64,000 nucleotides of DNA, from positions 62,001-126,000 of the forward strand of contig NZ_JAHKPI010000008.1 in assembly GCF_018860425.1 (NCBI RefSeq), in the 5' to 3' direction. The position numbers were made by a program, and so were the translations under genes. Source of the DNA: Marinobacter sp. F3R08 (lineage in GTDB: Bacteria > Pseudomonadota > Gammaproteobacteria > Pseudomonadales > Oleiphilaceae). Below the pieces are notes generated by a model, which did no database searches, was not told the DNA's origin, and saw only the letters and a program-made list of their open reading frames with translations. Shown here piece by piece: positions 56,097 to 64,000 of this stretch. The first letter of the stretch is position 1. Each line of letters opens with the position of its first letter.

Positions 56097-56887
56097 GCGG
56101 TCGCCTCCTGAGCCGGGCCGTTAGCCTCGGCAGCGTCTTCTTCGGGCGACTCAATGCCACCGTAGATCGAGTCCAGGGCATCCTGATTGAAGTCCTTGGG
56201 CGCCCCATCGAAAATCATCTGGCCATGGCGCATGCCCACAATGCGATCCGTATACATCCGCGCCTGGGTCACGTTGTGGATATTGATAAGCACCGGCAAT
56301 GACATTTCACTGGCCAGGGTTTGCAGCAGGCTCATGATCTGTTGCGAGGTTTTCGGGTCCAGTGACGCCGTTGGCTCATCCGCCAGCAGAATCTCGGGCT
56401 CTTGCATCAATGCCCGCACCACGGCCACCCGCTGCCGCTCGCCCCCGGACAGCTGATCAGCCCGCTTATTGGCATAGTGGGCAATCCCCACCCGTTCCAT
56501 CAGATGGAAAGCACGGTCGATGTCGGCTTGAGGGAACCGGCGGGTCAACGCCTGGAACAACGATACATACCCGAGGCGTCCGGACAGTACGTTCTCCATC
56601 ACCGTCAGTCGATCAATCAGGTTAAAGCCCTGAAATACCATGCCTATGCGGCGGCGGGAATGACGTAAGTCGCTGCCGCGAAGATTGACCAGTTCGTGGC
56701 CGTTCAGTTTGATCGAACCCGACGTGGGTTCAACCAACCGGTTGATACACCGAAGCAAGGTGCTTTTCCCCGCGCCCGAGGCCCCGACGATGGAAACGAC
56801 GCTGCTGCCATCTACTTTGAGGTCCAGGCCTTTGAGCACGGGCTCGTTGTGCCCGTATCGCTTAACCAGGTTGGAAATTTCTAACAT
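56093..56887 (-). CDS. phnC: Phosphonate-type ABC transporter ATP-binding protein PhnC
   Basis: ATPase of 264 residues. Walker A is GASGAGKST, the PhnC-typical RRRIGMVFQGFNLIDRLTVMENVL follows (key part MVFQGFNLIDRLTVMENVL), the signature is LSGGERQRVAVVRAL, Walker B is ILLADEPTASLDPKTS, and INIHNV replaces the usual TVHD near the switch His. The C-terminus is acidic (EEDAAEANG). Confidence 0.93.
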   Translation of the reverse strand: MLEISNLVKRYGHNEPVLKGLDLKVDGSSVVSIVGASGAGKSTLLRCINRLVEPTSGSIKLNGHELVNLRGSDLRHSRRRIGMVFQGFNLIDRLTVMENVLSGRLGYVSLFQALTRRFPQADIDRAFHLMERVGIAHYANKRADQLSGGERQRVAVVRALMQEPEILLADEPTASLDPKTSQQIMSLLQTLASEMSLPVLINIHNVTQARMYTDRIVGMRHGQMIFDGAPKDFNQDALDSIYGGIESPEEDAAEANGPAQEATA

Positions 56888-56940
56888 GTGCTTTACTCCG
56901 GCCAGAATCCCCGGCCCGAGGCCGGGGACTCCCGTTTCTC

Positions 56941-57936
56941 TTATTTAAGGTTGTCGCGGGTGTACTGAACGCCGTTGGACGCCTGGATGGTGCGGATCAC
57001 GCGCCAGTTGTCCTTGTAATTGATGGGAATGAAGGTTTCGACGCCCTCAAACTCCTCACCCAACTCGGTGCCGGCAAACTTGAAGCTGTAGAACGCTTCA
57101 CGAATTTTTTCGACGAGGTCGGGGTGAAGGTTGTGAGCGTAGTTGTAAGAGGTAGTCGGGAATCGGTCAGACTCCCAGACCAGCCGAACATCTTCCTCAT
57201 CGTACAGACCACGAGCGGCCATGCGCTCAACAACCTCCGAGGCCACAGGAGCAGCGTCATAATCCTTTGCGACCACACCCAGCATGGACTGGTCATGACT
57301 GCCGGAGAAGGTAATTTCATAGTCTTCCCCTGGCACTATGCCCATCTCCGGGAACAGGGCTCTGGGAGCCTGATTACCGGAGTTGGAGGTCGGCGAAGTG
57401 TGTCCGACTCGCTTGCCTTTCAGGTCAGCCATCTCGTGGATGTCAGAATCACTGTGGGTGTAAACCTGCAGTGAGTAACCGAACTGGCCAGAGTCGGAGC
57501 CCATCAGGGCAAAAGGCACGGCACCGGCGAGATTAACCGCGAAAGGCGTTGGTCCGGTGGAGAAACCCGCCACATGCAAACGCCCGCTGCGCATGGCTTC
57601 TACTTGTGCAGAGTTGGATTGCACCGCAAAGAAACGGACATCTTTGCCGGTAACTTCAGACAAATGATCGATGAACGGCTGCCAGATGTCGGAATAGATA
57701 GCAGGATCTTCAACCGGAGTGTAGGCAAAGATCAGGGTGTCGGGGTTCACCCACGCTGACTCATCTGCCGGCAGGTCAGCGACCAGGTCGCCGTTTTCAT
57801 CGCAGTATTTGACGTCCAGAGCACCTCGTTCGCAGTCAGCAAAGGCTTGGCCGCTGAAGCCTACCAACAAGGCGGATGCCGCCAGAGTGAAAGACGGCAC
57901 AATGCCGCGGAACACTTTTTTCTTAGACAGGTCCAT
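56941..57936 (-). CDS. phnD: Phosphonate/phosphite-type ABC transporter substrate-binding protein PhnD
   Basis: Periplasmic binding protein of 331 residues with signal peptide (LAASALLVGFSGQAFA). The mature N-terminus has two Cys likely to pair (CERGALDVKYC), an uncommon addition. PhnD-like features include IFAYTPVEDPAI, RLHVAGFSTGPTPFAV, GKRVGHTSPTSNSGNQAP and SYNYAHNLHPDLVEKIREAF. The phosphate-type ligand is inferred from the family. The ATG at 57936 has GGAG seven bases upstream. First gene of the operon. Confidence 0.9.
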   Translation of the reverse strand: MDLSKKKVFRGIVPSFTLAASALLVGFSGQAFADCERGALDVKYCDENGDLVADLPADESAWVNPDTLIFAYTPVEDPAIYSDIWQPFIDHLSEVTGKDVRFFAVQSNSAQVEAMRSGRLHVAGFSTGPTPFAVNLAGAVPFALMGSDSGQFGYSLQVYTHSDSDIHEMADLKGKRVGHTSPTSNSGNQAPRALFPEMGIVPGEDYEITFSGSHDQSMLGVVAKDYDAAPVASEVVERMAARGLYDEEDVRLVWESDRFPTTSYNYAHNLHPDLVEKIREAFYSFKFAGTELGEEFEGVETFIPINYKDNWRVIRTIQASNGVQYTRDNLK

Positions 57937-57985
57937 TCTTGTTCTCCGTTTGGAGCGGTCCATGCCTGAGGTTTCTGTGCCTCGC

Positions 57986-58172
57986 ATTGAACATCGTGGA
58001 AGGACCAGCTCCCAAGGTTTGTTGTTGTGAGATGTTCAATTGAACATTTAGCATAACAGCAAAACATGATTAGACAAATCCAAAAATAACCTGAAATCTG
58101 GCCATGATTACCGTGCATCGGCGCCGGGTTAGGAATCTTATCCACCTGTCTCTGACGTGTTCAATTGAATGA
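57986..58172. promoter_or_regulatory. Repeated TGTTCAATTGAA operators in the phnD / Fe-ADH divergent region
   Basis: ATGTTCAATTGAACAT at 58032-58047 is a perfect 16-bp palindrome. TGTTCAATTGAATGA at 58158-58172 repeats the same core, and the half-site ATTGAACAT recurs at 57986-57994. The sites lie in the 392-bp region between two divergent genes. Repeats of this style are typical of DeoR-family regulators, and a deoR gene ends the phn operon, so autoregulation and control of the alcohol dehydrogenase are likely. Confidence 0.68.
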
Positions 58173-58328
58173 AACAGGGCGGTACTCGCGCGATATTCGA
58201 CTCCTGTGCTAATTTCAAACTGGCCTGGGCACGCCTTCATTGGCCTGCCATGCGGCGCCCTATGCGTATGCTCTGGCCCCGTATACCGGGAATATAAATC
58301 CTTTTTCAGATCCAGGACCCGCTCTTTT

Positions 58329-59471
58329 ATGTCAATTGCTTTTAGCTTGGTCACCCCCACTGAGATTCTGTTCGGGCGGGGTAAAGCCGCTCAACTCAAC
58401 GAACGGGCGGAAGCGCTGGGAAGGCGTGCCCTGATTGTGCATGGTCGTAATCCGGCCAGGCTCTCTGACGTTTTCGCATCCTTGCGGGGCATCGATATTG
58501 CTCAGACCCTGTCAATCGCAAAAGAACCAGACCTGGACACCCTGACTGCAGCGATTCATCAGGGAAAATCACTTGGCATTGATCTGGTGCTTGGTATCGG
58601 CGGCGGTTCGGTTATGGATTCCGCCAAAGTGCTTGCGGCCATGCTACCCAGCCAGACTGAGCTGATGAACCACCTGGAAGTGGTGGGAGACGGGCTGCCA
58701 TTATCCGCCAAACGCCTGCCCCTGATCCTGATTCCTACTACGTCCGGCACCGGGGCCGAGGTAACCCGCAACGCTGTTGTGGACATTCCGCAAGCCCAGC
58801 GCAAGGTAAGCCTGCGTGATAACCAATTACTGCCGGATCTCGCGTTGATAGACCCTGCCCTTACCGATCATTGCCCCAGGAATGTCAGCCTTCATTCAGG
58901 GCTGGATGCCATTACCCAGGTGATCGAGCCCTACCTCTCGTCCCGGGCCAACCCGGTTACCGATGCGTTATGTGCACAGGCCATCCCCAAAGGTCTCAGG
59001 TCACTAAAGAACCTGATGAACGAGGAATCAGAGGAAGCGAGGGATACTCTGGCACAGGTGAGCCTCTTTGGCGGCCTGGCGCTCGCCAACTCCGGGCTTG
59101 GAGTCGTTCACGGCATCGCCGGCCCATTGGGCGGTCTATGCGGAGCACCCCATGGTGCTATCTGTGGCGCCCTGTTACCCGCTGGCATTGCCGCGAACCG
59201 CGAGCACGTGGTGGATGCAGAAAAACGCAACCGGATCGAACAGGTTATCGACTGGATCGCGGAGGTGTTTGAGACATCCAGAGAGCAGGCATTGGCGGAT
59301 TTCCGCCAATGGATTGGGCGCAACGGCCTGCCCGGACTGGCGTCAATCGGCGTGACCGAGGAACATATACGTTCAGCTACCGAAGCCGCCGCCAGCTCCT
59401 CGTCCATGAAGGCAAACCCGGTTGAGTTATCTGCGGAAACCATAGAGAACATCATGCGCCAGTCTTTGTGA
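58329..59471 (+). CDS. Iron-type (group III) alcohol dehydrogenase
   Basis: NAD(P)-dependent dehydrogenase of 380 residues. Seen: the cofactor motif GIGGGSVMDSAK, PTTSGTGAEVTRNAV, and metal-site residues in LDAITQVIEPYLS, VVHGIAGPLGG and GAPHGAICGALLP. One of the usual ligand His residues (DAxTHxIE) is Gln here, as in some relatives. The start at 58329 gives the family N-terminus IAFSLVTPTEILFGRGKA; a longer reading from 58206 is not conserved. Divergent from the phn operon and sharing its operators, it may oxidise the alcohol released from the imported compound. Confidence 0.87.
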   Translation: MSIAFSLVTPTEILFGRGKAAQLNERAEALGRRALIVHGRNPARLSDVFASLRGIDIAQTLSIAKEPDLDTLTAAIHQGKSLGIDLVLGIGGGSVMDSAKVLAAMLPSQTELMNHLEVVGDGLPLSAKRLPLILIPTTSGTGAEVTRNAVVDIPQAQRKVSLRDNQLLPDLALIDPALTDHCPRNVSLHSGLDAITQVIEPYLSSRANPVTDALCAQAIPKGLRSLKNLMNEESEEARDTLAQVSLFGGLALANSGLGVVHGIAGPLGGLCGAPHGAICGALLPAGIAANREHVVDAEKRNRIEQVIDWIAEVFETSREQALADFRQWIGRNGLPGLASIGVTEEHIRSATEAAASSSSMKANPVELSAETIENIMRQSL

Positions 59472-59501
59472 TGCCAGGACTGAAGTAAGCCTGTACGAGG
59501 A

Positions 59502-60593
59502 ATGATGACGAAACTATCCCTGATTCTGGGCCTTGCGATGCTCGGTGCGCTGATCGCCACTGTCAGCTCACAGCCCATGCTGATAGAAGAGAGACTGATC
59601 CGGATTCAGGCGGAAGATACGCTCCGGGAGTTTCCCGATATCGAAACGGCACCTCTGGAAGTTCAGGCCGCACTTCTGGATATGGCCGATGACGAACTTC
59701 TTTTGCTGAAAGCCCGCGCAGCTTATTTGCGGTACCCGGCAATAACCCGCGAGGTCTTCCCTGCTTTCGGTCCCGCACCGGAGTTCCGCGAAATTCTCCG
59801 ACGTTATGGCGAAAACATTCTTCCTCCCATTCAATATTTCCTGAGCAACCCTGTTGGCTCCATTGAACTGATGAACGATCTTGCCAACAAGTACCAGGCG
59901 GCTATGGAGTTCTTCACCGGAGACGGAAAAACCGATTCAGAAACCACCAAAAATCTGACCAGGGAGGCGCGCGGATGGTATGCGGTGCACTTCATTCAGC
60001 AAGAGGGGCATGATTTCCTGGGCCAGTTTATAGTCAACAATCAGGGCGACATCATCTGGGTTCGAACCGAACGCATACTGGAAAACATAAACCGTTTTTT
60101 TGCCAGCGGCATCCGCAATCTGGAGATCCAGCACCGCTCGGGTGACGATGTATCTGCAGAGGATATAGGCTGGGCATCGGTGGATGTGCTGGTTTTTGCC
60201 AGCGCTTTGAAGGTGCTTCAGGCAGGACGCTCAATTGCCGTTTCTTCCCGGGGGACCCGATCCGCAGCACTGGCTGCCCGGTTTACCAACAGCGGTCGTA
60301 TGTTGATGACCACCGCTCGCTATGCAAAATGGCCAGCCGTAGTTGGCGTCGGGTACCTGGTGGTCACGCACCCGGCCATTATCAACGACTTTCTGGCAGA
60401 GGTATCTGAAATACTGGGCTACCCTGCCAAACTGGTGCAGTTCCTGGGTTGGATGCTGATATTGCTGCCCGTGTTGTACATCGGCAGCTGGATATTCCGA
60501 TTGATCGTGCGACCGGCCCTCACATTACTGAGCGTTGTGAGTGCAGGCCTGTCGCGCATTGGCCAACGAAAATCACTTAACAGACTGGACTGA
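59502..60593 (+). CDS. Uncharacterised membrane protein
   Basis: The 363-residue protein has an N-terminal signal or anchor (LSLILGLAMLGALIATVSS), a soluble region of about 200 residues with repeated Leu-rich helices, and C-terminal hydrophobic segments (WPAVVGVGYLVVTHPAII and LGWMLILLPVLYIGSWIF), ending in a basic tail. I do not recognise the family. It lies 30 bp after the alcohol dehydrogenase behind GAGG and may be co-transcribed. Confidence 0.7.
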   Translation: MMTKLSLILGLAMLGALIATVSSQPMLIEERLIRIQAEDTLREFPDIETAPLEVQAALLDMADDELLLLKARAAYLRYPAITREVFPAFGPAPEFREILRRYGENILPPIQYFLSNPVGSIELMNDLANKYQAAMEFFTGDGKTDSETTKNLTREARGWYAVHFIQQEGHDFLGQFIVNNQGDIIWVRTERILENINRFFASGIRNLEIQHRSGDDVSAEDIGWASVDVLVFASALKVLQAGRSIAVSSRGTRSAALAARFTNSGRMLMTTARYAKWPAVVGVGYLVVTHPAIINDFLAEVSEILGYPAKLVQFLGWMLILLPVLYIGSWIFRLIVRPALTLLSVVSAGLSRIGQRKSLNRLD

Positions 60594-60606
60594 TTCAGAG
60601 ACAACT

Positions 60607-61272
60607 ATGTCCTTTTCCCGAATATACGAGCAGGCCGTACTCCAGAAAGGCGGCGAGAGTGAGGTTCGCGCACGGCTGCCGAGCATTGCAGAACCGGGCG
60701 AACTGGAAGCCCTGGGTGATGATCGATACCTCTCAGAAATGACCCGCTGCATCTTCAAGGCCGGATTTGTCTGGCGGGTCATTGAGAACAAGTGGCCCCA
60801 GTTTGAAGCAGCGTTTGAGGGTTTCGTGCCGCTGTACTGGCAACAGGTCCCACCGGAAGTTCTTGAGCAGTTGGCAGGTGATGAGCGGATCGTTCGTAAC
60901 GCCCAGAAAATCCGGACGGTGCCCGAGAACGCCCGGATGATTGTGGATGCCTCGCGGGAGCATGGCAGTTTTGGCAAGTTCCTCGCCGACTGGCCCAACA
61001 GTGACCAGGCCGGGCTTCTGCTCTGGCTGAAACGCAACGGTGCGCGGCTCGGTGGCAACAGCGCACAGTATTTTCTGCGCCGCGTAGGTTGGGACGGGTT
61101 TATCCTCTCCCGTGATGTGATAGCTGCGCTGCATCGCGAAGAAGTACTGGACGCCTCCCCAACCAGTAAAAAGGGGCTGATGCAGGCTCAGGAGGCTTTC
61201 AACCAATGGCACCAAGAATCCGGGCTGCCGTATAGCCATCTTTCCAAGATTTTATCGCTCACCGTGGACTGA
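60607..61272 (+). CDS. DNA-3-methyladenine glycosylase I-like protein (divergent)
   Basis: The 221-residue protein matches the Tag/Adenine_glyco fold in YLSEMTRCIFKAGFVWRVIENKWPQFEAAFEGF (key part TRCIFKAGFVWRVIENKW) and in AQYFLRRVGWDGFILSRDVIAAL. The N-terminal Cys/His and C-terminal His/Cys zinc ligands of E. coli Tag are not seen. It may therefore differ in metal use or substrate. It begins 13 bp after the preceding gene. Function in alkylation repair is an inference. Confidence 0.75.
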   Translation: MSFSRIYEQAVLQKGGESEVRARLPSIAEPGELEALGDDRYLSEMTRCIFKAGFVWRVIENKWPQFEAAFEGFVPLYWQQVPPEVLEQLAGDERIVRNAQKIRTVPENARMIVDASREHGSFGKFLADWPNSDQAGLLLWLKRNGARLGGNSAQYFLRRVGWDGFILSRDVIAALHREEVLDASPTSKKGLMQAQEAFNQWHQESGLPYSHLSKILSLTVD

Positions 61273-61633
61273 GCACAGGTGTGAATCAGCCGGGAGCCGT
61301 CATTAAAGGTTGGGAGTCGGAGGCAGTGGAGATATTGCCTGTTTTCAGAAAATCCCGGTTCACACTTTACAAACTATGCTTTACCCGCAATCCTGAAGAT
61401 ACGAGGAGCCAGCAAAGAGTGTAACCAAATCATACACTTCCGCCCTCGACTAACGGAGATTAACGCATGCTAATGGCATTGCTTCTCGCTTCTATGTCAG
61501 TGACGTCCTGATGTAACAAAGTTGTCTTGCCCTTCCGCTAGCGCTTCAGTTTGGGCCCGGTTGTATTGTCTGAAGAGTCTGTTCCCAGCAGGAGCAACGA
61601 CCCTGATGCACACGCAACGGGAAGGGACCTATC
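61273..61633 (+). other. 361-bp intergenic region upstream of the large right-end gene
   Basis: No gene of ordinary size is seen. It probably carries the promoter and leader of the large gene that starts at 61634. A 14-codon open frame lies at 61467-61511 and is listed separately. No terminator-like hairpin with a T-run is evident after the glycosylase gene. Confidence 0.55.
61467..61511 (+). CDS. Possible 14-residue leader peptide
   Basis: ATG at 61467 is preceded by GGAG eight bases upstream and opens a 14-residue hydrophobic peptide (MLMALLLASMSVTS) ending in TGA. It could be a leader for the large downstream gene or a chance frame. Only the ribosome binding site supports it. Confidence 0.2.
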   Translation: MLMALLLASMSVTS

Positions 61634-64000
61634 ATGCCAGACCAACTCAGGCTGACCATCGAACCCAGGAACGGCGTCGACAGCACGGAAGCCGAATCAC
61701 TCCAGGTACGCATCACCTACCAGATTCCAGGAACAACCGCTGACGGTGAACCTACCATCTATCCGGGAAGCGACATACTGCGCCTCGACCGCCACGCCAA
61801 GGCCGAAGCAACTATCCAGCCCATTGCCCTCGAGGAATCGATCAATGCACTCCTGGAAAACCGGCAAGGCCTGGAAATCGCGGATCTTGGCACCATTGAC
61901 GCGGGCCCGGCCAGTGAAGGTGAGTCGGCACAACTCCTGATACCTGCGGATATTCTGAAACAGGCTTTAACCCGGCTGGAGCCAGTTCAGCAACCAGTCC
62001 TCGTTCGTTCCGGCCGTTTTGTGCGCCTTGGACAATCCGATCAACGCTTTGATAAGTACACGCTCAGTGTTGATCTGATCAATACCCCGGCAAAGCAGAA
62101 TGCCCTGAAAACCCTGCTCGGCCAAACAAGCGAGGCGCCACTGGGTACCAGTGCCAGCCAGGTGCCTCTGGATGCCCTCACGGCCGAACAGCTTGGTGCT
62201 CTGTCTTTGACCGCTGCCGACCTGAAATTTGACGGCACCTTTCAAATCAATCGCCACTTAAATCCCGAAACCGAAGCTTCCGGTTGGGCCTGGATACTGA
62301 ATGGCCCGGAACTGATTATTGGTTTTCGGGAGGACAGCTCTCTGGCCCTGCCTCAAAGAGATCTCCGACTACTACTTCCCTGGCAGGAAACCGGGAGTGA
62401 TGATTCAGACCGCGTTGGCGCCGAAACCGCAGAAAGTGGCAAGAATCCACCGCTGAATATTGACGAAGAAAGCCTGCTGAATGAGCCAGACCTTTTCAGC
62501 GACGATCCCGGGTCTTACTGCAAGCCATTCAGCAATCCGGCCAGAATTCTTGGGGAACGCCGATTTCACACGGTATTCCGAGTTGAGCAGCCGGAGATTG
62601 AATCCACAGCCAATACCAAACCCGACTACAAAGGATTGTTGCACCCGAAGGACACCAACCAACCAATGATGATCATGAGCGCTATGGTAGCCCAGCCAGG
62701 TTCCGCCAGCAGCTCCGCAAGCAGCTCCGCGAACTCGGGATTTCCGGTGATCAAGAATCTGGGAACCAGCCTCAACCGATTTCTTCCCAGGGATGTCGGC
62801 TCGTTAATGCCTCCGACCAAAGCAATCGACTTTCTGCCTATACCCAGATTTCCATGGCTGAACCGTCGCAAACCTGTCGGACCGGACAACCCCATCGACT
62901 GGGATGGCGACACCACCCAATACCAGGCGCTGTCTGTTGCCGGTGGTCATATTCTTGAGTGGCGGGTGCAATGGCGCTCCAACGGCTATTCCCTAGGTGA
63001 TGTCGCCCACACACTCACCCTGGCGCCTCGGCAAACCAGGCGAATCATGAAGCTGGACTGGCGCCGCCGGGAACAGAGCATCCGCACCGAACGCACGGAA
63101 TTCGGCGAGGCAGTTTCTCAGGAGACGCTCCGGGAAAGGGACTACAACGATGCGGTGCGTTCTAATCTGAACGAATGGAGTAAAGGCGGCAGCAAATCCC
63201 AGACAACCGGTGTAGCAGGCGGCATCGGCTTTGCTATGGGACCTGTCGTGATCGGTGGTGGTGCCGCCCATGGCCGCGCCAGCTCAAGCAGTTGGCAACA
63301 AGGCGGTCGCAGCGTCGCAGCCGCAGAAGAACAGAGTCTGCGTGATGCGGTTCGCCAATTTGGCGACTCGCTTCGTCAGTTCGAGAGTACCGTGGTGAAC
63401 GAGGTTAGCCAGGACGAATCCATCGAGGGGGTCTCCGAAGTGGTTCGCAACCCAAACTATTGCCATTCCCTCACCGTGATCTACCACGAGATACTTCGCC
63501 ACATGCGCGTGGATACAGTGCTGGCGGGTGTTCGTGAATGCCTGTTCGTCCCCTTCTCCATCCGCCCGTTTACCCTCTTCCGGGTTGCTCGCTGGCGAGA
63601 TGTATTCGAACGGTACCTGCAAAAGCCGGAACTGCGTTGGGCGCTCAGATACACTGAAGAGGTTGCCAACAACTGGGAGGGTGTGGACTCCCCGCCAGAC
63701 GGACCTCGCACATCCCAGTCTGTGGTAAGTCTTTCTGGTTCTATCTACATCAAGATGGGCATAGAGCGGCCCCGGGATGAAGTTGTTTCGGAAGAAATTG
63801 ATGATCAACTAAAAGATGAAGGCGCCGTCGGAGAAAAGATCACTACAAAAGTCTGGCAAGCCTATGCGAGCATACTCCCCATTCCCGTTGGACAGATAGT
63901 GTCCAGGTTAAGGGACTATAGCGCTTCCCAAAGGGATGCCTATTTTCAGCGCGAAATCGCGCCGTCCATGGCCCGTCGCTGGGTTGACCGTTTAAAGCTC
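61634..64000 (+). CDS. Large uncharacterised protein, N-terminal 789 residues (runs off the right edge)
   Basis: A stop-free frame opens at the ATG at 61634 behind GGAAGGGA and continues to the window end. There is no signal peptide. Residues 1-340 contain beta-rich, proline-poor segments (VRITYQIPG, SGWAWILNGPELIIGF). A Ser-rich linker (PGSASSSASSSANSG) lies at about 356-370, followed by HILEWRVQWRSNGYSLGDVAHTL and a strongly basic helical stretch (QTRRIMKLDWRRREQSIRTER). A glycine-rich hydrophobic segment is at about 528-546 and a helical region near 560-600. NPNYCHSLTVIYHEILRHMRVD lies at about 606-627 (key part YCHSLTVIYHEILRH). I cannot assign a family. It is probably cytoplasmic or exported without a Sec signal. 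Confidence 0.85.
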   Translation, partial: MPDQLRLTIEPRNGVDSTEAESLQVRITYQIPGTTADGEPTIYPGSDILRLDRHAKAEATIQPIALEESINALLENRQGLEIADLGTIDAGPASEGESAQLLIPADILKQALTRLEPVQQPVLVRSGRFVRLGQSDQRFDKYTLSVDLINTPAKQNALKTLLGQTSEAPLGTSASQVPLDALTAEQLGALSLTAADLKFDGTFQINRHLNPETEASGWAWILNGPELIIGFREDSSLALPQRDLRLLLPWQETGSDDSDRVGAETAESGKNPPLNIDEESLLNEPDLFSDDPGSYCKPFSNPARILGERRFHTVFRVEQPEIESTANTKPDYKGLLHPKDTNQPMMIMSAMVAQPGSASSSASSSANSGFPVIKNLGTSLNRFLPRDVGSLMPPTKAIDFLPIPRFPWLNRRKPVGPDNPIDWDGDTTQYQALSVAGGHILEWRVQWRSNGYSLGDVAHTLTLAPRQTRRIMKLDWRRREQSIRTERTEFGEAVSQETLRERDYNDAVRSNLNEWSKGGSKSQTTGVAGGIGFAMGPVVIGGGAAHGRASSSSWQQGGRSVAAAEEQSLRDAVRQFGDSLRQFESTVVNEVSQDESIEGVSEVVRNPNYCHSLTVIYHEILRHMRVDTVLAGVRECLFVPFSIRPFTLFRVARWRDVFERYLQKPELRWALRYTEEVANNWEGVDSPPDGPRTSQSVVSLSGSIYIKMGIERPRDEVVSEEIDDQLKDEGAVGEKITTKVWQAYASILPIPVGQIVSRLRDYSASQRDAYFQREIAPSMARRWVDRLKL

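Overview
The window is a chromosomal segment of a gammaproteobacterium, most probably Marinobacter or a close relative. This is inferred from protein similarity that I recognise, from GC-rich coding, and from Pseudomonas-like local gene orders (iscRS-ndk-rlmN-pilF, trmJ/suhB, secFD-yajC-tgt-queA, split nrdJa/nrdJb) mixed with marine-type accessory genes. No search was run. All assignments rest on reading the translated proteins.

Layout. 1-5.4 kb (minus strand): a pilF fragment, rlmN, ndk, iscS, iscR, cysE and trmJ. The usual iscU-iscA-hscB-hscA-fdx block is absent between iscS and ndk. 5.5-6.3 kb: a divergent suhB homologue whose metal-site motifs have been lost. 6.4-12.1 kb: secF, secD, yajC, tgt, queA and a tRNA-Leu(CAA). 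12.2-23.6 kb: the flagellar rod/hook operon flgBCDEFGHIJKL, with sigma-54-type promoters in front of flgB and flgF. 23.8-32.6 kb: a YdjA-like nitroreductase, an Mpo1-like membrane protein, a MASE2 adenylate cyclase (cyaB type), queF, the yadGH exporter, two lipoproteins, a degenerate HD-GYP protein with a perfect CRP/Vfr-type site nearby, and a small PilZ protein. 32.8-35.7 kb: a ferric-iron binding protein and permease without a linked ATPase. 35.7-41 kb: a thioesterase, an acyl-CoA synthetase, and a three-gene ABC importer of the ABC_sub_bind (TrpX-like) class. 41-44.2 kb: the B12-dependent ribonucleotide reductase nrdJa-nrdJb behind NrdR boxes. 44.3-46.5 kb: a more AT-rich deaminase/azoreductase/LysR group. 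46.5-51.2 kb: a thioesterase, ynfA, a DUF4399 protein and a polar amino-acid ABC importer with hairpins between its genes.

51.6-59.5 kb holds the most attractive accessory locus. A phosphonate-type importer (phnD-phnC-phnE-phnE), a HAD-IIB phosphatase and a DeoR-family repressor form one operon. It is divergent from an iron-type alcohol dehydrogenase, and the shared intergenic region carries repeated TGTTCAATTGAA operators. This looks like a self-regulated uptake, dephosphorylation and oxidation pathway for an unknown organophosphorus compound. 59.5-64 kb contains an uncharacterised membrane protein, a divergent 3-methyladenine glycosylase-like protein, and a reading frame of at least 789 codons that runs off the right end and that I cannot assign.

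The central flagellar and housekeeping genes look intact. The points most worth following are the catalytically dead-looking SuhB, the eroded isc locus, the phn/HAD/DeoR/Fe-ADH locus and the large unassigned protein at the right edge.
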